Assembly: GCF_021800405.1 (NCBI RefSeq)
Contig: NZ_CP084550.1
Span: 3,534,001-3,598,000 of the forward strand
Direction: 5' to 3'
Length of the DNA: 64,000 nucleotides
From: Arthrobacter sp. FW306-07-I
GTDB lineage: Bacteria; Actinomycetota; Actinomycetes; Actinomycetales; Micrococcaceae
The position numbers and the translations under genes are program-made. Below the pieces are notes generated by a model that ran no database searches, was not told the origin of the DNA, and worked only from the letters and a program-made list of their open reading frames with translations. This document shows positions 56,673-64,000 of this stretch, in pieces. The stretch's first letter is position 1, and the number at the start of each line of letters is the position of its first letter.

Positions 56673-57606
56673 AGAAAACCCAATACTTAGAAGCGATGAA
56701 GTTGATGGCGGTGAAGACACCGATGATGAGCAGCAGTACCCATGCCATGGCCGACGCGTAGCCCATGTCGAACTGGCCGAAGCCCTTTTGGTAGAGGTAC
56801 AGCGTGAAGAACATGGTGGAGTCGGATGGGCCGCCGTTGCCGCCCGAGACAATGAACGCCTGGGTGAACGACTGGAATGAACCGATGATCTGCAGCACCA
56901 GGTTGAAGAAGATGATCGGACTCAGCATCGGCAGGGTGATCCGCCAGAACTGCTGCAGCGTGGTGGCGCCGTCAACCTTGGCGGCCTCGTAGTACATGTT
57001 GGGGATCTGCCGCAGGCCCGCCAGGAAGATGATCATGGGGGCGCCGAAGGTCCAGACGTGCAGCAGGATGATCGATCCCAGCGCCGTGCTGGGATCCGAG
57101 ATCCAGCCCGGACCCTGGATGCCGAACATGGCCAGGACCTGGTTGACCAGGCCGGTGGTGCCGAAGATCTGCTTCCACAGGATGGCAACGGCCACGGAGC
57201 CGCCCAGGAGCGACGGCAAGTAGAACACCGAGCGGTAGAACGGAAGGCCGCGAAGCCCCTTGTCCAGGACGAGGGCGATCAACAGCGCCACAGCCAGCTG
57301 CAGCGGAACGCCCACGAAGACATAGGTAAACGTCACGCGCAGTGAATTGTGGAGCCGGGCGTCGCTGAGCATTCGGGTGAAGTTGTGCAGCCCCGTCCAT
57401 TCCGGCGGCTGGAGCAGGTTGTAGTCCGTAAAGGACAGGTACAGGGACATCAGCATGGGGCCGATGGTGATGGCCACCAGGCCCACCAGCCACGGCAGCA
57501 GGAAGATGTAGGCGGCCTTGTTGTCCCGCCGGTTGGCCTTCTTTTCAGCAGCGGTGGCTTTGCCCTTCCGCCGGGTGATGGAGCTGAGTTCGCTGATGGC
57601 GCTCAC
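56662..57606 (-). CDS. Sugar ABC transporter permease
   Basis: A 314-residue CUT1 permease from the GTG at 57606 (GGAG 8 nt upstream). It starts with a basic region (ITRRKGKATAAEKKANRRDN) and has six helices, beginning AAYIFLLPWLVGLVAITIGPM. The EAA loop is MYYEAAKVDGATTLQQFWRITLP. It is paralogous to the permease at 49464. The gene is divergent from the binding-protein operon starting at 57899; the 292-bp gap contains two LacI-type operators, so both halves of this importer are probably controlled together. Confidence 0.93.
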   Translation of the reverse strand: MSAISELSSITRRKGKATAAEKKANRRDNKAAYIFLLPWLVGLVAITIGPMLMSLYLSFTDYNLLQPPEWTGLHNFTRMLSDARLHNSLRVTFTYVFVGVPLQLAVALLIALVLDKGLRGLPFYRSVFYLPSLLGGSVAVAILWKQIFGTTGLVNQVLAMFGIQGPGWISDPSTALGSIILLHVWTFGAPMIIFLAGLRQIPNMYYEAAKVDGATTLQQFWRITLPMLSPIIFFNLVLQIIGSFQSFTQAFIVSGGNGGPSDSTMFFTLYLYQKGFGQFDMGYASAMAWVLLLIIGVFTAINFIASKYWVFYDD

Positions 57607-57793
57607 GGAAGCTGCTCCGTCCTGGGGATGTGTTTTGCGGCCATGTGGTCTCCTTTGGTCATCGTGGCCTCCACGTTGTTTCATCGCAGGGCGATGGGGT
57701 ATCCGGCACCCAGGCCCGGCCCGGCTCCTGCCCGTGAGAGCTGAAGCGGTTCCGGCGCCGCGGGGGCCGTATGAATTGCGGCTCCGTACCAAA

Positions 57794-57850
57794 GTAAACG
57801 CTTTCTTGACTCCTGTATAGCCCTTTGTTAGTTTTTGAGAAAACGCTTTC
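57794..57850. promoter_or_regulatory. Pair of LacI-type operators in the divergent region
   Basis: GTAAACGCTTTC (57794-57805) and GAAAACGCTTTC (57839-57850) have centres 45 bp apart, about four helical turns. This spacing favours two repressor dimers on one face or a small loop. They lie between the permease pair and the binding-protein/esterase/oxidoreductase operon. Confidence 0.75.
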
Positions 57851-57898
57851 TGTTACCGCCGTCACTCGAGCACAATCAACCCGCCAAGGGGCACAACA

Positions 57899-59194
57899 AT
57901 GAAGTTTGGTCTCAAGAAATCCGTCCTGGGCATCACCGGCGCCTTCGCCGCGGCCGCGCTGGCCCTCACCGGCTGCGGCAGCAGTCCGCAGGCAGGAAAA
58001 GTGGGGACGGCAGAAGATCCCGTCACCATCCGGTTCGCCTGGTGGGGCAACGATTCCAGGGCCAAAACCACCATGGAAGTGATCAAGGCGTTCGAGGCCG
58101 CGAACCCCACCATCAAGGTCCAGGGCGAGAACACCGAATTCAGCTCCTACTGGGACAAGATGGCCACCCAGATTGCGGGCGGAACCATGCCGGACGTCAT
58201 TGCCATGAGCGGCGCCTATCCCAGCGAGTACGCCAGCCGCGGAGTCCTGCTGGACCTGGACAAGGTCAAGGACCAGATCGATACGTCCAAGTTCGCGGAA
58301 GGCACCGTGGACCTGGGCAAGATCGACGGCAAGCAGTACACCATCACCGCGGGCGTCAACTCGATGTCCATGGTCCTCGACCCCAAGGTCTTCGAGGCCG
58401 CCGGTGTCGCCATGCCGGATGACGAGACCTGGACCTGGGACGACTACGCCAGGGTCGCTGCCGAAATCACGCAAAAGTCGCCGGCCGGAACGTTCGGCAC
58501 CACGCCCATGGCCAACGATTCCTTCCTGGCCGTCTGGGCCCGCCAAAACGGGGAAGCCCTCTACACCGACGACGGAAAGAAGATGGGCATCAGCGAGGAC
58601 ACCCTGACCCGCTGGTTCGAGCTCAACAAGAAGCTGACGGAGACCGGCGGCGCCCCGTCTGCCTCGCAGACCGTGGAGGACGGTTCCGCGCAGCCCGAAA
58701 TGACCCTGATGGGGCAAGGCAAACAAGGGATGAAGATTTCCTGGAGCAACCAGATGACCTCCTACTCCGGCTCGCCGCTGGTCATGGTGAAGCTCCCGGG
58801 CGAAAGCAAGGCACCCGGCGCGTGGCTGCGCTCCTCCATGGAATACGCCATCTCGTCCAAGTCGCCACAGTCCAAGGAAGCTGCCCTCTTCATTAACTAC
58901 CTGGTCAACAACATGGACGCAGCGTCCAAGATCAAGAGTGACCGGGGAATGCCCGCCAACACTGAACTCAAGGCCGGCATCACTCCTATGCTGAAGGAAA
59001 CCCAGCAGAAGGAGGCCGCGTACCTGGACCGCATTGCCGCCATGAAGATCGAAGCTCCGAAGCCGTTCCCGGCAGGATCATCGGCAACCATGGAGGTTTT
59101 GAACCGTTACAACACGGATGTACTCTTCGGAAAGATCTCCCCGCGCGATGCTGCCAAGGGCATGATCTCCGAGGTCAACCAGAACCTCGCCTGA
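57899..59194 (+). CDS. Extracellular sugar-binding lipoprotein
   Basis: A 431-residue solute-binding protein. The signal MKFGLKKSVLGITGAFAAAA ends with lipobox LTGC (Cys 26). The mature part shows FAWWGNDSRAKTTMEVIKAF and SYWDKMATQIAGGTMPDVIA, family 1 sugar-binding features shared with the proteins at 50469 and 54110. An AAGGGG site precedes the ATG. It opens a four-gene operon (binding protein, alpha/beta hydrolase, oxidoreductase-PmoA, M24-like) and probably serves the divergent permeases at 55728-57606. Confidence 0.93.
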   Translation: MKFGLKKSVLGITGAFAAAALALTGCGSSPQAGKVGTAEDPVTIRFAWWGNDSRAKTTMEVIKAFEAANPTIKVQGENTEFSSYWDKMATQIAGGTMPDVIAMSGAYPSEYASRGVLLDLDKVKDQIDTSKFAEGTVDLGKIDGKQYTITAGVNSMSMVLDPKVFEAAGVAMPDDETWTWDDYARVAAEITQKSPAGTFGTTPMANDSFLAVWARQNGEALYTDDGKKMGISEDTLTRWFELNKKLTETGGAPSASQTVEDGSAQPEMTLMGQGKQGMKISWSNQMTSYSGSPLVMVKLPGESKAPGAWLRSSMEYAISSKSPQSKEAALFINYLVNNMDAASKIKSDRGMPANTELKAGITPMLKETQQKEAAYLDRIAAMKIEAPKPFPAGSSATMEVLNRYNTDVLFGKISPRDAAKGMISEVNQNLA

Positions 59195-59251
59195 CCCCAG
59201 CAAGCAAACCCGCCCAGCACCGGGAACCACCGCAGTAAGGAGGCCAGCCAC

Positions 59252-60373
59252 GTGACCCCAACAGCACGGCCCAGCGCCATTGCCGGCTATGAGGACTGGC
59301 CCGACTACGTCCGGGAGCATCCGCTCCACGCAGCCTCCAGCGCCGCGGCGCAGGAGCTGGCGGACGCGCTGGGCGTCCCGGAGCGCGGTGCACTTCCTGA
59401 GGTAACGGTGCACTGGGAGGAAACATACGACGGCGCCACCACCTCCCAGCTCAGCTGGCAGTTGGGCTTCGGTCCACGGACTACGGGCTGGCTGGTGAAG
59501 CCGGCCGGGAGTCTTGGTCCGCTGCCGGGCGTCGTGGCACTGCACTGCCACGGCGGGAACAAGTTCGGCGGGGCCGACCGGCTGGTGGAACTCCCGGACA
59601 ACCACCCGTCGGCTGCCGCTGCCCGCGCAGGACACTATGACGGCCGCGCCCTGGCCACCGCCATCGCCCGCCGGGGATTTGCCGTCCTGGCCCACGACAC
59701 ATTCGCGTGGGGCAGCCGCAGGTTCAACCTCGAAACTCCCCCATGGCGGACGGCCTCCGCAACAGCGGCGAGGCGGGCGCAGTGGCGGGAGGACGGCGTA
59801 GTGCCTTCCGAGGCGGAGGAATACAACGCCGCTGCCGGCTTTCATGAAGACACCGTTGCCAAGGCAGCCGGCCTGCTGGGCACCAGCCTGGCCGGCATGG
59901 TGGCGCATGACGACCTTGCCGCCCTGGACATCCTGGCAGAACTTCCGGACGTCGACCAGGACAGGCTGGGCTGCATCGGCTTCTCGGGCGGCGGCGGCCG
60001 CTCCCTTGCCCTCGCCGCCCTCAGCCCGCGCGTCCGGGCCGCTGTGGTCACCTGCATGATGACCACCTTCGAGTCGCTCTTCCCCGCCTACCTGGACGCG
60101 CACTCCTGGCTGCTGCAGACTCCCGGCCTGTGGAAACTGGGCGACTGGCCGGAGCTCACCTGCCGGGCGGAAACAGCACGCTTCCTGGTGCAGTACGCCC
60201 TGGCGGATGAGCTGTTCCCGGAGGACGGGATGCGCCAGGCGGACCAACTGCTGCAATCCCTGCACCCCGGCACGGACGCCTACACCGGCAGCTTCTGGCC
60301 GGGCGGGCACGTGTTCACGGCGGGCATGCAGGACGAGGCCCTCGATTTCCTGGCCGGGACACTGACCTCTTGA
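59252..60373 (+). CDS. Alpha/beta hydrolase, dienelactone-hydrolase/acetylesterase-like
   Basis: A 373-residue alpha/beta hydrolase without signal peptide. The nucleophile elbow is GFSGGGGRS (Ser245), the likely catalytic His353 is in FWPGGHVFTAG near the C-terminus, and a VALHCHGGNKFGG oxyanion loop lies in the first third. The plan resembles large carbohydrate-associated esterases. The GTG start has AAGGAGG 7 nt upstream, the strongest site in this operon. It ends just before the oxidoreductase gene. A role in removing acetyl or other ester groups from the imported sugar is inferred from context. Confidence 0.82.
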   Translation: MTPTARPSAIAGYEDWPDYVREHPLHAASSAAAQELADALGVPERGALPEVTVHWEETYDGATTSQLSWQLGFGPRTTGWLVKPAGSLGPLPGVVALHCHGGNKFGGADRLVELPDNHPSAAAARAGHYDGRALATAIARRGFAVLAHDTFAWGSRRFNLETPPWRTASATAARRAQWREDGVVPSEAEEYNAAAGFHEDTVAKAAGLLGTSLAGMVAHDDLAALDILAELPDVDQDRLGCIGFSGGGGRSLALAALSPRVRAAVVTCMMTTFESLFPAYLDAHSWLLQTPGLWKLGDWPELTCRAETARFLVQYALADELFPEDGMRQADQLLQSLHPGTDAYTGSFWPGGHVFTAGMQDEALDFLAGTLTS

Positions 60374-60402
60374 CCCCCTTTCCGACAGCACCGAGGACCC
60401 AC

Positions 60403-62442
60403 GTGACCACACAGCACCCAGCGGAATCCGCCCAGCAACAGCCCACCTCCACCGCCATCCCCCGGGTTGCGCTGGTGGGCGTGCACGGCTTCGGCGAGCG
60501 CCACCTCGCCAACCTGGCCCGGCTCGAGGCGGCCGGCGCCCTGCAACTGGTGGCAGTGGCCGATCCCCTTCCGCCGCAGGCCGGCACCCTGGCCGATACG
60601 GTTGCCGTCTTCCCCGATCTGGACTCGCTGCTGGCCGCACAGCCGGGTGCCGACGTCGTCATTCTTGCCACCCCCATCCAAACCCACGCGCCGCTGGCCC
60701 TCGCCGCGCTGTCCGCCGGGATGGACGTCTATGTGGAAAAGCCACCGGTGGCCTCCCTGGCGCAGTACGATCAGGTCCTTGCCGCCGCACAGGAGAAGGG
60801 ACGCCTGGTCCAAGTGGGCTTCCAAAGCCTGGGATCCCACGCCCTGCCCGCCATCCGTGACAAAGTTGCTGCCGGGGAGATCGGCACCGTCCTGGGCATC
60901 AGCGCCACAGGCCAGTGGCTGCGGACCAAGGCCTACTTCAAGCGCTCACGCTGGGCAGGGAAGCGCAGCCTGGACGGCACCGACGTGGTGGATGGCGTGG
61001 CCACGAATGCGCTGGCCCACGCCGTTGCCACGGGTCTGTCCCTGGCCGGCGCCCACACGCTCTCCGACGTCGCCTCCGTGGAAACCGACCTCTACCGGGC
61101 CAACCAGACCGAGAGCGACGACACCTCGGTGCTCCGGATCCGCACCGCCGGCGGGAACACCCTGCTGTGCGCCCTCACATTGTGCGCCCCCGAGCAGCTC
61201 GATCCCACCGTCACTGTGCATGGAACCCTGGGCGACATCACCCTCTACTACACGCGGGATGAGGTGGTGATCAGCAGCGCCGACGGCGAGCGCCATGAAA
61301 CGTACGGCCGCACCGACCTGCTGGAGAACCTGCTGGACGCCCGCGCCACCGGGACGCCCCTGCTGTGCGCCCTGCAGGACACCGGCGCCTTCACCGCAGT
61401 GCTGGAAGCCATCCGCACCTCCCCCGCGCCGGCTCCGATTGATACTGCATCCATCTCCTGGGAGGGCGACGGCGACGACGCCCACCCCGTGATCCAGGGC
61501 ATCAGCGACCTGATCGGGCGCGCCATCAAGTCACAGGCAACGTTCGCCGACCTTGGCGTCCCGTGGGCCCGGGCCCTCCCGCCGGTCCGGGCGCTGGCCT
61601 TGGATGGCCGGCCGGTGGCGGACTACCAGGACGGCAGCCACATCCGCGCCGTATCCTCCCCGCGCCCCTACCTGCACCCTGTCCGGACCCTCGGCGGCAC
61701 GGTGGTTACGGACCACATGCCGCTGGACCACGTGTGGCATCTGGGTGTTGGGGTGGCACTGCAGGACGTGGACGGCGTCAATTTCTGGGGCGGACGCACC
61801 TATACGCGGGAGGCCGGGCAGTACATCTGGCGCCCGGACCACGGCAGCATCACGGCCACCGCTTCACAGCAGACCGACGACGGCGGCGGGCAAAAGGGCA
61901 GGCTCCAGGAGACCCTGGAGTGGAACGGCCCCGACGGCTCCCCCGTCCTGGTGGAGGAACGCACCTGGGCGTGGTCCGCCGTCGCGCCTTCCATCTGGCG
62001 GTTGTCGGTGGACTTTGCCCTGTCCCCCGCGGGGGACAAGCCCGTCAGCCTGGGCAGCCCGGGCTCCAACGGCCGCTTCGAGGGCGGCTATGGCGGCTTC
62101 TTCTGGCGCCTGCCGGCGTGCGGGGAAGCGGCGGTGTGGACGCAGGCCGGCAGCGGCGAGTCAAAGACCCACGGCAGCGTCACGCGCTGGCTCGCTTGGT
62201 CCGGAAGGTTCGACGGCGGGCCGGCCACCTTGGTGTTCGTCGCCCCGGAAGGCTGCACGGACCCGTGGTTTGTCCGTGTGGAGGGCTACCCCGGCGTGGG
62301 ACAGTCGCTCGCCTGGGACAGTCCCGTCTTGGCCCGGCCGGGAAACCCGGTACGGCGGCACATCACCGTTTTCGTGGCCGACGGAATCCTGGCCACCGCC
62401 GACGTAGAAGCGCTTATTAACCAACAGGGGGACCCGTCATGA
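60403..62442 (+). CDS. Gfo/Idh/MocA oxidoreductase fused to a PmoA-like domain
   Basis: A 679-residue fusion. Residues 1-395 form an NAD(P)-dependent sugar oxidoreductase (PRVALVGVHGFGERHLANL; EKPPVASLAQYDQV; RWAGKRSLDGTDVVDGVATN) very similar to the protein at 42036. Residues about 405-679 match the PmoA/DUF6807 domain (RPYLHPVRTLGGTVVTDHMP, DHVWHLGVGVALQDVDGVNF), a beta-sandwich often found alone next to such oxidoreductases. The GTG at 60403 with GAGGA upstream was preferred to a TTG at 60370. It overlaps the M24-like gene by 4 nt. The fusion implies that both domains act on the same substrate; the substrate is unknown. Confidence 0.88.
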   Translation: MTTQHPAESAQQQPTSTAIPRVALVGVHGFGERHLANLARLEAAGALQLVAVADPLPPQAGTLADTVAVFPDLDSLLAAQPGADVVILATPIQTHAPLALAALSAGMDVYVEKPPVASLAQYDQVLAAAQEKGRLVQVGFQSLGSHALPAIRDKVAAGEIGTVLGISATGQWLRTKAYFKRSRWAGKRSLDGTDVVDGVATNALAHAVATGLSLAGAHTLSDVASVETDLYRANQTESDDTSVLRIRTAGGNTLLCALTLCAPEQLDPTVTVHGTLGDITLYYTRDEVVISSADGERHETYGRTDLLENLLDARATGTPLLCALQDTGAFTAVLEAIRTSPAPAPIDTASISWEGDGDDAHPVIQGISDLIGRAIKSQATFADLGVPWARALPPVRALALDGRPVADYQDGSHIRAVSSPRPYLHPVRTLGGTVVTDHMPLDHVWHLGVGVALQDVDGVNFWGGRTYTREAGQYIWRPDHGSITATASQQTDDGGGQKGRLQETLEWNGPDGSPVLVEERTWAWSAVAPSIWRLSVDFALSPAGDKPVSLGSPGSNGRFEGGYGGFFWRLPACGEAAVWTQAGSGESKTHGSVTRWLAWSGRFDGGPATLVFVAPEGCTDPWFVRVEGYPGVGQSLAWDSPVLARPGNPVRRHITVFVADGILATADVEALINQQGDPS

Positions 62443-63554
62443 CGCAAACAACAACCACAGCCGCTCCCCCGAAGGAGGCACGGCGGCCGCCGGGCTCAAG
62501 GACGGACCGCACCATCAAGCGCCGCTGCGTCCTGGACATCCTGGACGCTGCCGGGCGGGACTCCCTGCTCCTGACCTCCAACACTGCCCTGACGTGGTAC
62601 TTGGACGGCAGCCGCGTGCACATCAGCTTGGCCGGCGACCCCATCGCAGCCCTCCTGGTGGACCGCGACGGCGACCACCTGGTGACCTTCAACAATGAGG
62701 CCGGGCGGATCGAGGCCGAAGAGCTTCCAGCCCAAGTCAACCTGCACACCGTGCCCTGGTACGGCAACCTGCACCAGGCCGCCGCCGCCGTCGGAAGCAG
62801 TTCCCGGCCGCCGCTCGCGGAAGCGGACGTCACAGCGCAACTGCGCGCCGCCCGCCAGCAGCTCCTCCCGGCCGAGAGCGCGCGGTACTCCCAGCTCAGC
62901 GCCGAGCTGGCTGCCATGATGACGGACGTTCTTTCCGCAGCGCGCCCGGAGACCACCGAGTTCGAACTCGTCTCGGCGCTGGCCGCCCGCGTGGTGGCGG
63001 CCGGCGCGGAGCCGCTGGTACTCCTGTGCAACGGCAGCTCCCGCAGCGATTTCCGGCACCCTTTGGCCACCCACGCCCCGCTGGGCCGTCGTGCCATGGC
63101 CGTGGTGTGCGCCCGCCGGGACGGCCTGGTGGCCAACATCACCCGCTGGGTCAGGTTCGACGCCGGCACCCCGAAAGAGCGCGACGCCGAGGCCCGTATC
63201 GCGGCCGTGGAAGCGGACATCTTCGATGCCACGGTTCCCGGGGCGCGCCTGGACAGGATCTTTGCCGAAATCCAGGCAGCGTACGCCCGGCACGGCTTCG
63301 GGACGGACCAGTGGGAGCAGCATCACCAGGGCGGACCGGCCGGATACGCGGGGCGTGACCCCAGAGTGACGTCTGCGGTGACCGACACTGTGGTGCTGGA
63401 CCAGGCCTTCACCTGGAACCCGTCAGGCCCCGGCGTCAAGATCGAAGACACCATCCAGCTGACGGAGTCCGGCCTCCGCGTCCTGACGGTGGACCCGCGC
63501 TGGCCCATAAGCACCGTCAACGGGCTGGAGCGGCCGGTGACGCTGCAGCTGTAG
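62439..63554 (+). CDS. M24-fold peptidase-like protein, metal ligands partly lost
   Basis: A 371-residue creatinase/prolidase-like protein with an N-terminal domain (to about 150) and a C-terminal pita-bread domain. Of the five M24 metal ligands, the Asp of the usual SDITRT motif is Asn (VANITRW), the first Glu of the IEPG motif is replaced (WNPSGPGV), and only the last (VKIEDTIQLTESG) and a His in EQHHQGGPAGY remain clear. It is therefore probably metal-independent like creatinase, or not a peptidase at all. It is the last gene of the operon, coupled to the oxidoreductase-PmoA gene by ATGA. A strong terminator follows. Confidence 0.82.
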   Translation: MTQTTTTAAPPKEARRPPGSRTDRTIKRRCVLDILDAAGRDSLLLTSNTALTWYLDGSRVHISLAGDPIAALLVDRDGDHLVTFNNEAGRIEAEELPAQVNLHTVPWYGNLHQAAAAVGSSSRPPLAEADVTAQLRAARQQLLPAESARYSQLSAELAAMMTDVLSAARPETTEFELVSALAARVVAAGAEPLVLLCNGSSRSDFRHPLATHAPLGRRAMAVVCARRDGLVANITRWVRFDAGTPKERDAEARIAAVEADIFDATVPGARLDRIFAEIQAAYARHGFGTDQWEQHHQGGPAGYAGRDPRVTSAVTDTVVLDQAFTWNPSGPGVKIEDTIQLTESGLRVLTVDPRWPISTVNGLERPVTLQL

Positions 63555-63577
63555 TAAACGAGTTTCCCGGGCAGCAA

Positions 63578-63609
63578 AAAACCCCGGAGCCCAAAGGCTC
63601 CGGGGTTTT
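63578..63609. terminator. Bidirectional terminator
   Basis: Perfect 14-bp arms (63578-63591 and 63596-63609) around CAAA, with A-run and T-run on either side (AAAACCCC / GGGGTTTT). It lies between the M24-like gene and the convergent aldehyde dehydrogenase gene. Confidence 0.93.
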
Positions 63610-63618
63610 CTTTGTGAG

Positions 63619-64000
63619 CTACGGAAGCTGCAGTTCCCCGTCCACCCGGCGCGGGATGCGCAGCGGGTTGTCCTCGCGCAGTGCCGGGTGCAGCACGCTT
63701 TCCGGGGCGTCCTGGTAGGCCACGGGGCGCTGGAACCTGCGGACCGCCGTCGCACCCACCGAGGTGAACAGCGACGTGGTGGCGGGGTAGGGGCCGCCGT
63801 GCTGCTGGGCCCAGTTCACGGCCACGCCCGTGGGCCAGCCTTCGAACAGGACGCGTCCGGCCAGCCCGGAGAGCTGCTCCACCAGGGCCTCGATATCCTC
63901 ACCCTGCTCGCTGTGGAGCGTTGCCGTGAGGCTTCCCGGGACCTTGGCCAGGACGGCAGCCAGCTCCTCCCGGTCCTTGTACTCGATGAGGATGGTGGTG
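63619..64000 (-). CDS. NADP-dependent aldehyde dehydrogenase (ketoglutarate-semialdehyde type), C-terminal part
   Basis: The last 126 residues of a gene that continues beyond the right edge; the N-terminus and active-site Cys are not in the window. The tail VLFEGWPTGVAVNWAQQHGG, PYPATTSLFTSVGATAVRRF and QRPVAYQDAPE is characteristic of 2,5-dioxopentanoate (alpha-ketoglutaric semialdehyde) dehydrogenases. These finish the non-phosphorylating degradation of pentoses and uronic acids to 2-oxoglutarate, which fits a plant cell-wall sugar locus. The stop is TAG at 63619-63621. Confidence 0.88.
   Translation of the reverse strand, partial: TTILIEYKDREELAAVLAKVPGSLTATLHSEQGEDIEALVEQLSGLAGRVLFEGWPTGVAVNWAQQHGGPYPATTSLFTSVGATAVRRFQRPVAYQDAPESVLHPALREDNPLRIPRRVDGELQLP

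Overview
The window is about 64 kb of high-GC actinobacterial chromosome. It most resembles Arthrobacter/Pseudarthrobacter (Micrococcaceae), judged from recognised protein families, a menaquinone (not ubiquinone) pathway, CcsB/ResB cytochrome c maturation, the bS22-type mini ribosomal protein, and many leaderless-looking or GTG starts. No rRNA, tRNA, CRISPR array, insertion sequence or phage gene was seen.

Region 1 (1-6.1 kb) is housekeeping: the start of an amino-acid permease, a CPBP membrane protease, a VOC protein, then menB-menE-menA for menaquinone, and three small membrane proteins. Region 2 (6.1-15.2 kb) is a five-gene minus-strand block: an Hsp70-like protein with a membrane anchor and a Ser/Thr/Pro-rich tail, a large LuxR-type regulator, an IniB-like Asp/Asn/Ser-repeat protein, and two dynamin-like GTPases matching mycobacterial IniA and IniC in order, length and motifs. 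Region 3 (15.3-20.3 kb) is a cytochrome c biogenesis operon (histidine phosphatase, TlpA-like thioredoxin, CcdA, ResB, CcsB). Region 4 (20.4-26 kb) holds YceI, a Gln/Asn-repeat membrane protein, the redox repressor Rex, a glutaredoxin, a HAD hydrolase, bS22, a small excisionase-type HTH protein, and DAHP synthase preceded by a leader peptide rich in aromatic codons (a probable attenuator).

Region 5 (26-64 kb) is a plant cell-wall sugar locus centred on rhamnose and rhamnogalacturonan-type material. It contains rhaM-rhaI-rhaE-rhaB with an acetylxylan-esterase-like enzyme and a GPH sugar symporter, a divergent LacI repressor, a rhamnogalacturonan acetylesterase, a DUF1961 protein, a GH78 alpha-L-rhamnosidase, a GH42 beta-galactosidase, two YesL-like DUF624 proteins, three CUT1 sugar importers with four binding proteins and no ATPase gene, two paralogous Gfo/Idh/MocA oxidoreductases (one fused to a PmoA-like domain), an alpha/beta hydrolase, an M24-fold protein lacking several metal ligands, and the end of a ketoglutarate-semialdehyde-type dehydrogenase. 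Two families of LacI-type palindromes lie upstream of these transcription units and suggest joint control.

The most interesting items are the Hsp70-LuxR-IniBAC-like block with its unusual repeat protein, the aromatic leader in front of DAHP synthase, a repeated -10-like hexamer placed 6-7 nt before start codons (leaderless genes), the shared operator code of the pectin-sugar region, and the oxidoreductase-PmoA / degenerate M24 / esterase operon of unknown substrate. All assignments come from reading the sequence; no database search was run.
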